In this document: in pieces, positions 41,146 through 50,548 of the stretch | Layout: every line of letters begins with the position of its first letter | How positions within the stretch are numbered: position 1 is the first letter of the stretch | Assembly (NCBI RefSeq): GCF_017868775.1 | Contig: NZ_CP053381.1 | Coordinates: 3,844,001 to 3,908,000, forward strand | Length of the DNA: 64,000 bases | Direction of reading: 5' to 3' | Source: Billgrantia sulfidoxydans | GTDB lineage: Bacteria; Pseudomonadota; Gammaproteobacteria; Pseudomonadales; Halomonadaceae | Notes under the pieces: model-generated | The model's database searches: none | What the model saw: only the letters and a program-made list of their open reading frames with translations | What the model was told of the DNA's origin: nothing | Position numbers and translations under genes: made by a program

Positions 41146-41892
41146 ATGTCACACTTCGAACCGATCTTCAGTCCAGGCCGTATCCTGCTGTTCAACCTGC
41201 TCGGCGCCCTGCTGGTCTGGTCCTGGCTCTCGCCCAGCCTGCTGTTCTGGACCGAACTGGACGACGCCGTCTTCTTCACCACCAACGCCTGGCTGAGCGG
41301 TGACAACGATGCCTGGGTGCTGTTCGTGGCGGCGCTCAACACCCGCGTGTTCGACGTGGCCAGCCTGCTGGTGCTGCTGGCCCTCTTCGTGTGGGCGATG
41401 AGCCGCGACCCATGGCACCCCAACCGCCTGCTGCGCTGGGGCGGCATCGGCGTCGCCATGCTGCTGGCGGCGGTGTTCATCGCGCAGGGGGTGCGCCTGG
41501 CAATACCCTATACCCACCCCAGCCCCACCCTGGTCTACGATAACGTCAACCTGGTGACGCAGCTGGTCGACCTGCCCACCAAGGACAGCTCTGCCAGCAG
41601 CTTCCCGGGCGACCATGGCATCAACCTGTTCCTGTTTGCCGCCTTCATGTGGCGCTTCGCCGGCCTGCGTGTCGCCCTGGTCAGCGCGGCCTTCGCGGTC
41701 CTGCTCAGCGCCCCGCGTATCCTCAGCGGTGCCCACTGGTTCAGCGACGTGTTCTTCGCCGCTTTGGCGATCAACCTGATCGCAACACCGTGGATCCTGC
41801 TCACCCCGGCCGGCCCGGCACTCGCTCGCGCGATCGGCGCCGGGCTGCTCACGCTGCGAGGCGCGTTACCCGACCGGCCGAGCTTGGGCTAG
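41146..41892 (+). CDS. lpxT: Lipid A phosphotransferase LpxT-like PAP2 protein
   Basis: Inner-membrane PAP2 enzyme. E. coli LpxT moves a phosphate from undecaprenyl diphosphate to lipid A. The 248 residues follow E. coli LpxT closely along the length: ALNTRVFDVASLLVLLAL, HPSPTLVYDNVNLV, DLPTKDSSASSFPGDHGIN, then APRILSGAHWFSDV and TPWILLTPAGPAL. Five or six membrane spans are visible. I used the ATG in front of SHFEPIF; an in-frame GTG lies three codons upstream. It is a single gene behind the bdhA operon. Confidence 0.88.
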   Translation: MSHFEPIFSPGRILLFNLLGALLVWSWLSPSLLFWTELDDAVFFTTNAWLSGDNDAWVLFVAALNTRVFDVASLLVLLALFVWAMSRDPWHPNRLLRWGGIGVAMLLAAVFIAQGVRLAIPYTHPSPTLVYDNVNLVTQLVDLPTKDSSASSFPGDHGINLFLFAAFMWRFAGLRVALVSAAFAVLLSAPRILSGAHWFSDVFFAALAINLIATPWILLTPAGPALARAIGAGLLTLRGALPDRPSLG

Positions 41893-41898
41893 CCCGCT

Positions 41899-41918
41899 AG
41901 CCCGCAAGGGCGCGGGCT
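41899..41918. terminator. Hairpin between lpxT and the convergent META gene
   Basis: AGCCCGC-AAGGGC-GCGGGCT is a seven-base GC stem soon after the lpxT stop. The flanks are only weakly T-rich, so it is a possible terminator. Confidence 0.45.
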
Positions 41919-41963
41919 TCAGCCCGACCTCTTGCGTCGATGCGTCGAGGGCTCCTTGGGCTG

Positions 41964-42419
41964 TCAGTTGGCTCTCTTCCAGCCGCCCAATACCCGCTGG
42001 TCCGGCCCGAAGAGCACCAGTCGATCATGGTCGATAAGAAAGCGGTAGGCGTTCTCCATCATTCCGGTAACCCGCTTGGCATCCTCGAGCTGCGCGCACC
42101 CGCGGCGGGTAGTGGCAAGCTCGCTGAACTGGATGCGGTTGCCCTCGTCCAGGCGCACCCGGCCATTGAGCTGGTTGCAGCCGTCGCTGCCGCTGACACG
42201 ACCGTCTGACGAAACGGTGAAATGCGGCGTCTCGGGCATGGAGAGCCGCTCGTCGGTGCCCACCAGCAGCAGGTTCCAGCGCGGCCCCACCACCGGATGA
42301 TCGCTGGCGACACGCTCGCCCTCCTGGCGCGTCGGCTCGGAGGGCTGGCTGCCGCACGCCGCCAGCAGGGCGGCGGCTGCCGTCATCAGGCCCAGGCGGG
42401 CCACAAGCGTCTTCATCAT
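41964..42419 (-). CDS. META-domain (HslJ-like) lipoprotein
   Basis: The 151-residue protein has a lipoprotein signal ending in the lipobox LLAAC (cysteine near residue 22) and a single META domain (WNLLLVGTDERL, GRVSGSDGCNQLNGRVRL, TTRRGCAQLEDAKRV). META-domain proteins such as HslJ are associated with envelope stress and antibiotic tolerance in E. coli; no reaction is known. Two adjacent ATGs are possible starts. Confidence 0.85.
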   Translation of the reverse strand: MMKTLVARLGLMTAAAALLAACGSQPSEPTRQEGERVASDHPVVGPRWNLLLVGTDERLSMPETPHFTVSSDGRVSGSDGCNQLNGRVRLDEGNRIQFSELATTRRGCAQLEDAKRVTGMMENAYRFLIDHDRLVLFGPDQRVLGGWKRAN

Positions 42420-42486
42420 GGAATTTCTTCTTCTCTCAAGGGCTGAATTCAACGCCGCACGGCCAGGCGCAAAGGCACTCCCGACC

Positions 42487-42927
42487 CTACCAGGCGCCGG
42501 TGTTCGGCATGGATGCCCAGGGCTCCCGCGGCGGCAGCGCCTCGCCCTTCTGCAGCAGCTCGACGGAGATGCCGTCGGGGCTGCGCACGAAGGCCATGTG
42601 GCCGTCGCGTGGCGGCCGATTGATGGTCACGCCCCCCGCCTGCAGGCGCTCGCAGAGGGCGTAGATGTCCTCGACGCGATACGCCAGATGACCGAAGTTG
42701 CGCCCACCGCCGTACTCCTCCGGGTCCCAGTTGTAGGTCAGTTCCAGCTCAGGCGACTTGAGCTCGGCGGAGCGGGACTCGTCCTCGGGTGCAGCGAGAA
42801 AGACCAGGGTGAAGCGCCCCTTCTCGTTCTCCTTGCGCCGGACTTCCACTAGCCCCAGCAGGTCGCAATAGAAGTGCAGCGACGCGTCCAGATCACTGAC
42901 GCGAACCATGGTGTGCAGATACTGCAT
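42487..42927 (-). CDS. gloA: Lactoylglutathione lyase (glyoxalase I)
   Basis: VOC-fold metalloenzyme that converts the methylglyoxal-glutathione hemithioacetal to S-lactoylglutathione. The 146 residues hold the metal ligands in the usual places: His in YLHTMVRV, Glu in ELELTYNW, His in FGHLAYRV and Glu in [17 protein letters not shown] precedes the ATG of MQYLHTM; the in-frame start ten codons upstream is less likely. Confidence 0.92.
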   Translation of the reverse strand: MQYLHTMVRVSDLDASLHFYCDLLGLVEVRRKENEKGRFTLVFLAAPEDESRSAELKSPELELTYNWDPEEYGGGRNFGHLAYRVEDIYALCERLQAGGVTINRPPRDGHMAFVRSPDGISVELLQKGEALPPREPWASMPNTGAW

Positions 42928-42953
42928 GACCCCCTCCTTGTGTCGTGTCCCAC

Positions 42954-43436
42954 TCACTCATGAGTGTATTCGTTGAAGATGGCCGGCGTACGATCCTCAT
43001 GGCGCCAGGTCAGCACGGCGTAATCGTCCTGGCGTCCGGTTTCCATGCCGGGCGAGCCATGCGGCATACCGGGCACGGCTAGCCCCGCCACGTCGGGCTG
43101 CTCCTCGAGCAGCCGCTTGATGTCGGCAGCGGGCACGTGACCCTCGATCACATAGCCCTCGACCAGCGCCGTGTGGCAGGAGGCCAGCTCCGGCGTGACA
43201 CCATGCTCGATCTTGACCGTGCGCATGTCATCGCTCTTGTGCCGGCGCACCTCGAAACCCTCCTCCTCGAGATGTTCGGCCCAGGCCGAGCAGCAGCCGC
43301 AGTTGGGGTCCTGGTACATCTCGACCACGGGGGCGGCCGATGAGGAGAGGCTGAAGTGGGCCGCCAGCAAGCCGCCCGCCAGGGCGGTGAGCAGCGCTGC
43401 CTTCCGGGTCTTGCGGTTTGCGGGTAGGATCTTCAT
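42954..43436 (-). CDS. DUF411 exported metal-binding protein
   Basis: The 160-residue protein has a hydrophobic signal region ([18 protein letters not shown]) and the DUF411 hallmark [20 protein letters not shown], whose CGCC resembles a thioredoxin-like metal site. [20 protein letters not shown] is also conserved. Family members are linked to copper resistance; the C-terminal MPHGSPGME could bind metal. It is separated from the glyoxalase gene by 26 bases on the same strand. The exact role is not proven. Confidence 0.88.
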   Translation of the reverse strand: MKILPANRKTRKAALLTALAGGLLAAHFSLSSSAAPVVEMYQDPNCGCCSAWAEHLEEEGFEVRRHKSDDMRTVKIEHGVTPELASCHTALVEGYVIEGHVPAADIKRLLEEQPDVAGLAVPGMPHGSPGMETGRQDDYAVLTWRHEDRTPAIFNEYTHE

Positions 43437-43529
43437 GTCGGTGGCTCCCGATGCGTTGCGTCGCCTAGTGAGGGGAATCGTGACAAGCCGCCGACGAATT
43501 GCCAATACCCCAAGCACAAGAGAGCCGAA

Positions 43530-44066
43530 ATGGCGCACTATTGCGATCTGGCCCCCGGCCACCCCTGGCACGGCCCCTACCACCAGGAGGAATACGGCTT
43601 CCCGGTCGGGGACGACACGGCCCTGTTCGAGCGCCTCGTGCTGGAGATCAACCAGGCCGGGCTGTCGTGGCTGACGGTACTGAAGAAGCGCGACGCGTTT
43701 CGGCGTGCCTTCGACCGCTTCGACATCGACCGGGTTGCCGCCTTCGGCGACACCGACCGCGCACGACTGCTCGCCGATGCCGGCATCATTCGCAACCGGC
43801 TCAAGATCGAGGCGGTGATTCACAACGCTAGCGTGATCCAGGCCCTGCGCGAAGAGTATGGCAGCTTCGCCGGCTGGCTCGATCATCATCACCCACTGCC
43901 GCTGGCCGACTGGGTCAAGCTGTTCCGCCGCACCTTTCGCTTCACCGGCCCCGAAATCGTCGGCGAGTTCCTGATGAGCACCGGCTACCTGCCCGGCGCC
44001 CATCGCGACGACTGCCCCGTCCACCAACGCATACTCGCCTGTCGCCCCGCCTGGCACACGGCCTGA
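43530..44066 (+). CDS. tag: DNA-3-methyladenine glycosylase I
   Basis: Base-excision repair glycosylase removing 3-methyladenine. The 178-residue protein follows the E. coli Tag plan: an early Cys (HYCDL), YHQEEYGFPVGDD, the core INQAGLSWLTVLKKRDAF, DAGIIRNRLKIEAVIHNA and FTGPEIVGEFLMSTGYLPG. The His/Cys pair in HRDDCPVHQ near the end completes the zinc site seen in Tag. It is divergent from the DUF411 gene. Confidence 0.93.
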   Translation: MAHYCDLAPGHPWHGPYHQEEYGFPVGDDTALFERLVLEINQAGLSWLTVLKKRDAFRRAFDRFDIDRVAAFGDTDRARLLADAGIIRNRLKIEAVIHNASVIQALREEYGSFAGWLDHHHPLPLADWVKLFRRTFRFTGPEIVGEFLMSTGYLPGAHRDDCPVHQRILACRPAWHTA

Positions 44067-44099
44067 GCCCCGGCGCATCTTCGCAAGGAGTTCAAGCGC

Positions 44100-45167
44100 A
44101 TGGATACCCTGACACAGGCCGCTCTGGGTGCGGCGGTAGGCGGCACGGTGCTGGGCCACCGACTGGGGCGCAAGGCGATCCTGCTCGGCGCAGCGCTGGG
44201 CACCCTGCCCGATCTCGATGTCTTCATCGACTACGGCGATGCCGTGGCCAACGTCACCGAGCATCGCGGCTTCAGCCACTCGCTGTTCGTGCTCACCGGC
44301 CTCGGCACGCTGCTGGCAGGGCTGGCCAGGCGCTTCGCCGCGGCCCGCGACATTTCCCTGGGCCGCTGGTGGGCCTACTTCATGCTGTGCCTGGTGACCC
44401 ATCCGCTGCTCGACGCCCTGACCACCTACGGCACCCAGCTCTGGTGGCCGCTCGACGTGCGCCCCAGCGCCTGGCCGGTAGTGTTCATCATCGACCCGCT
44501 CTACACCCTGCCGCTGCTGGCAGGCATCGGCATCGCGCTGATCGGCGGCAACGGCTGGCGCGGCCCCGCCTGGGGGCTGTCGCTCTCCTGCGCCTACCTG
44601 CTCTTCGCCATGCTCGCCAAGGGCGTGGTCGAGCACCGCCTTGCACCGGTACTCGCCGAGCGTGGCCTCGAGGAGGCGCCACGGCTGGTGCAGCCCACCC
44701 CGTTCAACACGCTGCTGTGGCGAGCGACGGTCATCGACGGCGACCGCCATCACGAGGCCCTGGTGGGCCTGCTGGATGGCGATACGCCGCCGATCGTGGA
44801 AACCTTTCACCGCGGCGCCGAATTCGAGTCCGCCGCGCTGGCATTCGAAAAGGGCCGACGGCTGGACTGGTTCGCCGGTCCCTTCATTCGCTACGAGCTA
44901 CGCGAATGGGAGGGGCGGGAAGCCCTCATCGCCACCGACCTGCGCCTGGGCTTCCCGGGGTTCTATGCCTTCGGCTACGCCTTGGCAGCTCGCGAGGGGG
45001 AAGCCTGGCGGCCGCTGGAGGTCACCGAACTGGTCGCCTCCGACTCACGCGCCGACCTGGCCACACTCGGCCGGCTGGGAGGTCGCATGCTCGATGCGCA
45101 GCCTCCCTTGTGCACGAGCCGTTTCGTTGCCGAGCGCTGGGTTGCAAACGTGCCCGGGGCGTGCTGA
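44100..45167 (+). CDS. YdjM/DUF457-type inner-membrane protein (annotated as metal-dependent hydrolase)
   Basis: The 355-residue protein begins MDTLTQAALGAAVGGTVLG and has the family histidine/aspartate residues in LPDLDVFIDYGDAV, HRGFSHSLFVL, and LVTHPLLDALTTYGTQLWWP. Several spans follow (SAWPVVFIIDPLYTLPLLAG, LSLSCAYLLFAMLAK), then a soluble C-terminal half of about 150 residues. The conserved H/D pattern underlies the hydrolase annotation; the reaction is unknown. It starts 34 bases after tag. Confidence 0.83.
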   Translation: MDTLTQAALGAAVGGTVLGHRLGRKAILLGAALGTLPDLDVFIDYGDAVANVTEHRGFSHSLFVLTGLGTLLAGLARRFAAARDISLGRWWAYFMLCLVTHPLLDALTTYGTQLWWPLDVRPSAWPVVFIIDPLYTLPLLAGIGIALIGGNGWRGPAWGLSLSCAYLLFAMLAKGVVEHRLAPVLAERGLEEAPRLVQPTPFNTLLWRATVIDGDRHHEALVGLLDGDTPPIVETFHRGAEFESAALAFEKGRRLDWFAGPFIRYELREWEGREALIATDLRLGFPGFYAFGYALAAREGEAWRPLEVTELVASDSRADLATLGRLGGRMLDAQPPLCTSRFVAERWVANVPGAC

Positions 45168-45170
45168 GTC

Positions 45171-45779
45171 CTACAGGCCGGCGACCAGTCCGTCGATGGC
45201 CTGCCGGGCCTCCTTGAGCGCGGCATCGCGCCGCCCCTCGCCCATGGCGAGCCCCTCGGCATAGACCACCGATACGTCGTCGATGCCGATCATGCCCAGC
45301 ATCGCCTTGAGGTGCGGCGTCTGAGTATCGAGCTCGGTGCCGGCATACTGTCCACCGCGGGCAGCCAGGATGACGGCGCGCTTGCCGTTCACCAGCCCCT
45401 CGGGGCCCTGCTCGGTATAGCGGAAAGTGACGCCGGCGCGCATCACCCGGTCGAACCAGGCCTTGAGCTGGGACGGAATGCCGAAGTTGTACATCGGCAC
45501 CGCCAGCACCAGCACGTCGTGGGCCTGCATCTCCTCGATCAGCCTGTCGGAGCGCTCGGCCAGCACCTGCTGTTCGGCGCTGCGCCCTTCGGCCGCGACC
45601 TGCCAGCTGGAGAGCTCCTCGAGCCCGAGGTGGGGCAGCGATTCGACGGCCAGGTCACGGTGGGTGAGACTCAGCTCGTCGCGCTCGGCGACACGCTGGC
45701 GCAGGTGGCTGGCCAGGGCGTTGGACTGCCCCTGTTCGCCGAGGATGGAAGAAGTGACGAGAAGTATACGGTTAGCCAT
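45171..45779 (-). CDS. azoR: FMN-dependent NADH-azoreductase / quinone reductase
   Basis: Flavodoxin-like FMN enzyme of 202 residues that reduces quinones and azo compounds by two electrons. It has the AzoR pattern ILLVTSSILGEQGQSNALA, VLAVPMYNFGIPSQLKAWFD, RAGVTFRYTEQGPEGLVNGK and AVILAARGGQYAG. Start chosen at MANRILLVTSS. The upstream region has a TTCG/CGAA inverted repeat that may be an operator. Confidence 0.93.
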   Translation of the reverse strand: MANRILLVTSSILGEQGQSNALASHLRQRVAERDELSLTHRDLAVESLPHLGLEELSSWQVAAEGRSAEQQVLAERSDRLIEEMQAHDVLVLAVPMYNFGIPSQLKAWFDRVMRAGVTFRYTEQGPEGLVNGKRAVILAARGGQYAGTELDTQTPHLKAMLGMIGIDDVSVVYAEGLAMGEGRRDAALKEARQAIDGLVAGL

Positions 45780-45858
45780 GACGATCTCCCTCGAAGGGTG
45801 GGTGTTGATCGCCATGTTACGTGCAATTTTTACCATTAAAAGCGTATAGTTTCGCGCT

Positions 45859-45879
45859 TTTCGTTCGAAAAATACGAAA
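45859..45879 (-). promoter_or_regulatory. Inverted repeat upstream of azoR
   Basis: TTTCGT-N9-ACGAAA lies about 80 bases upstream of azoR, with further TTCG/CGAA half-sites around it and a TATACG -10-like hexamer downstream on the minus strand. It could be an operator for a redox or electrophile regulator; none is encoded beside it. Confidence 0.35.
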
Positions 45880-45892
45880 CTTTATGACGCCA

Positions 45893-45920
45893 ATAGGCCC
45901 CGCCTAACGGCGAGGCCTAT
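45893..45920 (-). terminator. Hairpin downstream of sodB
   Basis: ATAGGCCCCGCC-TAAC-GGCGAGGCCTAT is a 12-position stem with one mismatch, about 50 bases after the sodB stop. The U-tract is weak (TAAAGTTTC), but its position suits termination of sodB. Confidence 0.6.
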
Positions 45921-45967
45921 CGAGATGCTGCACGAGGGCGCAGGCTTCACCCGCGCCGTCACATGCC

Positions 45968-46546
45968 TCAGCTGAAATTCTGGGCGACGAAGTCCCAGTT
46001 CAGCACGCTCCAGACGTTCTCCAGGTACTTCGGACGCGCGTTGCGATAGTCGATGTAGTAGGCGTGCTCCCACACGTCGATGGTCAGCAGCGGCGTCTGG
46101 CCGTGGGCGATCGGGGTATCGGCGTTGCTGGTGTTGACGATGTCGACGCCGCCGTCTGCGGTCTTGATCAGCCAGGTCCAGCCGGAGCCGAAGTTGGCCA
46201 CGGCGTTGGCGTTGAAGGTTTCCTTGAACTTGGCGAAGGAGCCGAACTTGGCGTTGATCGCCTCGGCCAGCGCGCCTTTCGGCTCGCCGCCACCGTTGGG
46301 CGCCAGGCAGTGCCAGTAGAAGGTGTGGTTCCACACCTGGGCCGCCTGGTTGAACAGGCCGCCGGAAGAGGACTTGATGATCTCCTCGAGCGACTTGTTG
46401 GCATCGTCGGTACCCTCGGTCAGCTCGTTGAGCTTGGTGACGTAGGCCTGGTGATGCTTGCCATAGTGGTAGTCGAGGGTCTCGGCGGAAATGTACGGCT
46501 CGAGGGCGTTCTTGTCATAGGGCAGTGCCGGCAGTTCGAATGCCAT
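45968..46546 (-). CDS. sodB: Superoxide dismutase, iron type
   Basis: Converts superoxide to O2 and H2O2 in the cytoplasm. The 192-residue protein has the four metal ligands in [18 protein letters not shown] and [13 protein letters not shown]. The start [26 protein letters not shown] and NTSNADTPI are typical of FeSOD. Length equals that of E. coli SodB closely (193). A SufR-like regulator gene is divergent, 121 bases away. Confidence 0.97.
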   Translation of the reverse strand: MAFELPALPYDKNALEPYISAETLDYHYGKHHQAYVTKLNELTEGTDDANKSLEEIIKSSSGGLFNQAAQVWNHTFYWHCLAPNGGGEPKGALAEAINAKFGSFAKFKETFNANAVANFGSGWTWLIKTADGGVDIVNTSNADTPIAHGQTPLLTIDVWEHAYYIDYRNARPKYLENVWSVLNWDFVAQNFS

Positions 46547-46577
46547 GATGGTGGCTCCTTGCTTTTCACGGTGGTAT

Positions 46578-46624
46578 GGCGGAGCTTGCCCAAGGCGCCC
46601 GACTTGCCCTGAGGAGGCTCCGCC
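46578..46624 (+). promoter_or_regulatory. Long-loop inverted repeat in the sodB/regulator intergenic region
   Basis: GGCGGAGC and GCTCCGCC pair over a 31-base loop and are followed on the plus strand by GCTATTTTTCC. In the regulator's 5' leader this could act as a terminator or attenuator. The long loop makes it tentative. Confidence 0.35.
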
Positions 46625-46637
46625 GCTATTTTTCCAA

Positions 46638-46657
46638 GGAATCACTAGATTAATTCC
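46638..46657 (+). promoter_or_regulatory. Inverted repeat just upstream of the SufR-like gene
   Basis: GGAAT-N10-ATTCC ends ten bases before the regulator's ATG. It may be an autoregulatory operator. It does not match the CAAC-N6-GTTG site known for cyanobacterial SufR. Confidence 0.35.
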
Positions 46658-46667
46658 AACCGGCCCT

Positions 46668-47327
46668 ATGTCAAGCAAACGCGATGGAAAAGCCTCCGGC
46701 AGCCCGATGGATAGCGCCGAGAGGCTGCTGCAGCTACTCAAGACCCGCGGCCCCCAACCTGCCGCTGCCCTGGGCGAGATGCTCGGTACCAGCGGGGAAA
46801 ACGCTCGCCAGCAGCTCAACAAGCTGGCGCGGCTGGGGCTGGTGACCCAGCGTCCGCTTCCCGGCGGCGTCGGGCGACCGGTCATCGAGTGGCGGCTCAG
46901 CGAGGCCGGCCACGCCCGCTTTCCCGATGGCCATGCCGACCTGGCGTCACGATTGATTCTCAGCGTGCGCGACACCCTCGGCGACGAAGCCCTGGCAAAG
47001 CTGGTCGAAGCGCGCCAGGGCGAGACCCTGGCGCTCTATCGAGACGCGCTGGGCGACGCCACGGCGCTGGAATCCCGTGTCGAACGCCTGGCCGAGATCC
47101 GCACTCGGGAGGGCTACATGGCGGAATGGCAGCGCGAGGAGGACGGCAGCCTGCTGCTGATCGAGAACCACTGCCCGATCTGTCGCGCCGCGCACACCTG
47201 CCCCGACCTTTGCCGTTCCGAGCTGACGGTGTTCCGCGCCGTGCTGGGCAAAGACGTCAGCGTCGAGCGCACCGAGCACGTGCTGGGCGGCGCACGGCGC
47301 TGCGTCTATCGCATCGAGAGCGTTTAA
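46668..47327 (+). CDS. SufR-like HTH regulator with cysteine cluster
   Basis: The 219-residue protein has an N-terminal winged HTH ([36 protein letters not shown]) and a C-terminal region with [20 protein letters not shown] followed by ERTEHVLGG and RRCVYRIE. This spacing resembles the Fe-S-binding SufR family (COG2345). The start is uncertain: 46668 or the ATG at 46707. It is divergent from sodB, so it may link Fe-S or redox state to superoxide dismutase. Its 3' end overlaps the convergent lipoprotein gene by four bases. Confidence 0.8.
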   Translation: MSSKRDGKASGSPMDSAERLLQLLKTRGPQPAAALGEMLGTSGENARQQLNKLARLGLVTQRPLPGGVGRPVIEWRLSEAGHARFPDGHADLASRLILSVRDTLGDEALAKLVEARQGETLALYRDALGDATALESRVERLAEIRTREGYMAEWQREEDGSLLLIENHCPICRAAHTCPDLCRSELTVFRAVLGKDVSVERTEHVLGGARRCVYRIESV

Positions 47328-48049
47328 GGGGCAATGCCCTGACCACAGCCCCGATAGGTCTGGCCTTCGATGGTAAGGGTGACCCGGGCGGGGAAGGGCT
47401 CGCCGCTCATGTCGTCGAAGCAGGCCCGCGCTTCCAGGCGCAGCTCGAAGGGCTGCTGTGCCGCGGCGCTGGCGAGCGCCACCCGGCCGTTGGCGTTGTC
47501 CATGCCGGTGACGCGATAGGGCAGCGTCATTTCCCGCGTGCCGTAGTCGAGCACCAGGGTCAGTTCGGGCGTGTCGTGGGCCAGGTTGACGTTCCAGCCC
47601 GGCTCGTTGCCACGCCCATGGAACATCACCCCGGGGCGGTGCTGGCGCGTCAGCGCCGTGCGCGCCATGTCGGCGCGGCAGTCGAGCTTGCCGTTGGCGC
47701 TCTCCACCACCGCCTCCCCACCCTGGTTCCAGAAGCTCAGCTCCCCCTGCTGGTAACGCGCACCGCTAGCCACCACCGCCGGCGTCAGGCGATAGGCGCC
47801 ATGTGCCGACCACAGCCGCAGTTCGCGCTCGCCGAAGGCCGTCACCAGGTCCTGCTGCGGCGTGCAGCGCCAGGCCTCGAAGCGCTCGGCGCCGCCCGGG
47901 AACAGCGAGGAGGGTAATAACGGTGCCGTGCTGGCGACCTTGTCGGCAGGCCGCGCCCCATCGACGGTGGCAGTGGCGCAGCCGCCCAGCAGCAGCGAGG
48001 CGGCCAGGAAAAGAGCCGGGGGGAAAGAGGTAGGGACGCGAAGCGACAT
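47324..48049 (-). CDS. Lipoprotein with MliC-like and COG3650 domains
   Basis: The 241-residue protein has a lipoprotein signal with the lipobox LLLGGC. Residues about 58-130 resemble MliC, a C-type lysozyme inhibitor (WRCTPQQDLVTAFGERELRL, SGARYQQGELSFWNQGGEA, final LDCR). Residues about 140-240 match the COG3650 type (GRGNEPGWNVNLAHD, ARACFDDMSGEPFPARVTL). An outer-membrane lipoprotein protecting the wall from lysozyme-like enzymes is plausible. Whether the MliC half keeps the inhibitory loop is unclear. Confidence 0.8.
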   Translation of the reverse strand: MSLRVPTSFPPALFLAASLLLGGCATATVDGARPADKVASTAPLLPSSLFPGGAERFEAWRCTPQQDLVTAFGERELRLWSAHGAYRLTPAVVASGARYQQGELSFWNQGGEAVVESANGKLDCRADMARTALTRQHRPGVMFHGRGNEPGWNVNLAHDTPELTLVLDYGTREMTLPYRVTGMDNANGRVALASAAAQQPFELRLEARACFDDMSGEPFPARVTLTIEGQTYRGCGQGIAP

Positions 48050-48153
48050 GACAGTTCCTTGAAGAGTTCGAACGGCCACAGCATAACAGGCACCGACGCC
48101 CTGCGGCCCGGTGCCTCTTTCACGCGCCGCGAACGCAGCGTGCCCGCCCAGGG

Positions 48154-50451
48154 TCAGCCATGGCGGCGGCGCAGTTCGCGTGCCGCCTCGACCATGTTGG
48201 CCAGGGCCGGTTCCACTTCCTCCCAGGCGCGAGTCTTGAGGCCACAATCCGGATTGACCCACAGCCGCTCGACGGGAATGCGCTCGGCCGCCTTCTCCAT
48301 CAATTGCACCATCCAGGCCACCTCGGGCACGTTGGGCGAGTGGATGTCGTAGACGCCCGGGCCGATCTCGTTGGGATAGGCGAAGTCCTGGAAAGCGTCG
48401 AGCAGCTCCATGTGGGAGCGTGAGGTCTCGATGGTGATGACGTCGGCGTCCAGCGCGGCGATGGCGGCGATGATGTCGTTGAACTCCGAATAGCACATGT
48501 GGGTGTGGATCTGCGTCGCATCCCGCGCAACCGAGGCGGTCAGGCGGAAGCACTCCACCGCCCAGTCGAGATAGCCCTGCCACTCGCCCTGGCGCAGCGG
48601 CAGCCCCTCGCGCAGCGCCGGCTCGTCGATCTGGATCGCCGGAATGCCGGCGGCCTCGAGATCGGCCACCTCGTCGCGCAGCGCCAGGGCGATTTGCCGG
48701 CAGGTCGTCTCGCGCGGCTGGTCATCGCGCACGAAGGACCACTGCAGCATGGTGACTGGCCCCGTCAGCATGCCCTTCATCGGTCGCCGGGTGAGCGACT
48801 GGGCGTAGCGGCTCCAGGCCACCGTCATCGGCGCCGGGCGGCTCACGTCGCCGACGATGACCGGCGGTTTGACGCAGCGCGAGCCGTAGCTTTGCACCCA
48901 GCCGTGACGGGTGAAGACGTAGCCATCCAGCTGCTCGCCGAAGTACTCGACCATGTCGTTGCGCTCGGCCTCGCCGTGCACCAGCATGTCGATCCCGAGT
49001 GCCTCCTGGCGGCGTACGGCATCGGCGATCTCGTCGCGCATCTGCGCCTCGTAGGCATCGCGCCCCAGCTCACCGCTCTTGTGAGCGCGCCGGGCGGCGC
49101 GGATCTCCGCGGTCTGGGGAAAGGAGCCGATGGTCGTGGTGGGGAATGGCGGCAGGTCGAGCACGCCACGCTGGGCCCCGGCCCTGACCGGGTAGGGGTT
49201 GTCACGCGAAAGCTCGGCGTCGCCAGCCCGGGCCAGGCGCTGGGCCACCTCGGGTCGATGCAGCCGCGGCGAGGCACGTCGGGCGTCCAGCGCCGCCGTG
49301 GCGGCGGCCACCCGGGCGCGGTCCTCCGCACCGGCGCGATTGCCCAGCAGCCGCGCCAGGGTCACGGTCTCGTCGAGCTTCTGGCGGGCGAACGCCAGCC
49401 AGCTCTTGAGCTCCTCGTCGAGCCCATCCTCGCTTTCCAGGTCCACCGGCACGTGCAACAGTGAGCACGAGGGCGCCAGCCACAGCCGCTCACCCAGGCG
49501 CATGCGGGCGTTGGCCAGGCGCTCGTGCAGGGCGCCCAGGTCGGCGCGCCAGACGTTGCGTCCATCGATGGCCCCGACCGACAGCACCTTGTAACCGGGC
49601 AGGTTGTCGAGCACTGCGGTCAACTGTTCGGGGGCGCGTACCGCGTCGACGTGCAGGCCTTCCACCGGCAGATTCACGGCCAGCTGCAAGTTATCCCCCA
49701 GCCCGCCGAAATAGGTCGCCACCAGCAGCTTGACCGGCGCGGCGCGCAGGACATTGTAGGCTGCCTCGCAGGCCTGTCTCCACGCCAGGGGCAGGTCCTG
49801 CACCAGCGCCGGCTCGTCGAGCTGAACCCACGCCACGCCCTGCTCGGCCAGGCGCGCCAGGATCTCGGCATAGACCGGCAGCAATGCCTCGAGCAGGCTC
49901 AACCGGTCGAAGCCCTCCTCGCGCGCCTTGCCCAGCCACAGCCAGGTCAGCGGTCCGGTGAGCGCCACCTTGACCGGATGCCCCGCCGCGCGCGCCTCGG
50001 CCACCTCGTCGAACAGCCGCGAGCTGGCCAGCTTGAACGCCTGCCCCTCGTGCAGCTCGGGGACCAGGTAGTGGTAGTTGGTATCGAAGTACTTGGTCAT
50101 CTCGCAGGCGGCCGCAGGCGCCCCGCTGGGTGCCCGCCCGCGCGCCATGCGGAACTGGGTGTCGAGATCGATCTCGCCGCGGGCCAGCTCCTCCTCGGCG
50201 GCGAAACGCGCCGGCACGGCCCCCACCAGCGTGGTGACGTTGAGCACCTGGTCGTAGAAGGCGAAGTCGCCCACGGTGACCAGGTCGAGTCCGGCGTCGC
50301 GCTGCGCCTGCCAGTGACGCGCCCGCAGTTCGCGGCCGGCGGCTTCCAGGGCGTCGCGTTCGAGCTCACCACGCCAATAGGCCTCGACGGCCCGCTTGAG
50401 TTCGCGGCCGGCGCCGATTCGCGGATAGCCAAGCACATGAGCTAATGTCAT
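48154..50451 (-). CDS. metE: Cobalamin-independent methionine synthase
   Basis: Transfers a methyl group from 5-methyltetrahydropteroyl-triglutamate to homocysteine. The 765-residue protein has the duplicated-barrel plan: an N-terminal domain beginning [18 protein letters not shown], and the catalytic C-terminal domain with [34 protein letters not shown] and the zinc site HTHMCYSEF, then NPDCGLKTR. It is divergent from metR, the usual arrangement for homocysteine-dependent activation. Confidence 0.98.
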   Translation of the reverse strand: MTLAHVLGYPRIGAGRELKRAVEAYWRGELERDALEAAGRELRARHWQAQRDAGLDLVTVGDFAFYDQVLNVTTLVGAVPARFAAEEELARGEIDLDTQFRMARGRAPSGAPAAACEMTKYFDTNYHYLVPELHEGQAFKLASSRLFDEVAEARAAGHPVKVALTGPLTWLWLGKAREEGFDRLSLLEALLPVYAEILARLAEQGVAWVQLDEPALVQDLPLAWRQACEAAYNVLRAAPVKLLVATYFGGLGDNLQLAVNLPVEGLHVDAVRAPEQLTAVLDNLPGYKVLSVGAIDGRNVWRADLGALHERLANARMRLGERLWLAPSCSLLHVPVDLESEDGLDEELKSWLAFARQKLDETVTLARLLGNRAGAEDRARVAAATAALDARRASPRLHRPEVAQRLARAGDAELSRDNPYPVRAGAQRGVLDLPPFPTTTIGSFPQTAEIRAARRAHKSGELGRDAYEAQMRDEIADAVRRQEALGIDMLVHGEAERNDMVEYFGEQLDGYVFTRHGWVQSYGSRCVKPPVIVGDVSRPAPMTVAWSRYAQSLTRRPMKGMLTGPVTMLQWSFVRDDQPRETTCRQIALALRDEVADLEAAGIPAIQIDEPALREGLPLRQGEWQGYLDWAVECFRLTASVARDATQIHTHMCYSEFNDIIAAIAALDADVITIETSRSHMELLDAFQDFAYPNEIGPGVYDIHSPNVPEVAWMVQLMEKAAERIPVERLWVNPDCGLKTRAWEEVEPALANMVEAARELRRRHG

Positions 50452-50548
50452 GATAAATCCCTCTACGCATGAATGATGCGGTAGAGTCTCGCCGTCAGCG
50501 ACACGTGAATCAAACTAAATATATTAACGAAGAACCTGAATAATACTC

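Noticed and set aside
43437..44810. Upstream extension of the DUF411 frame on the minus strand
   Set aside because: It runs antisense to tag and the YdjM-like gene. The signal peptide begins at the chosen ATG.
50452..50548. MetR binding site (TGAA-N5-TTCA) between metE and metR
   Set aside because: Only loose half-sites were found (for example GTGAATC), so no site is claimed although regulation is expected.
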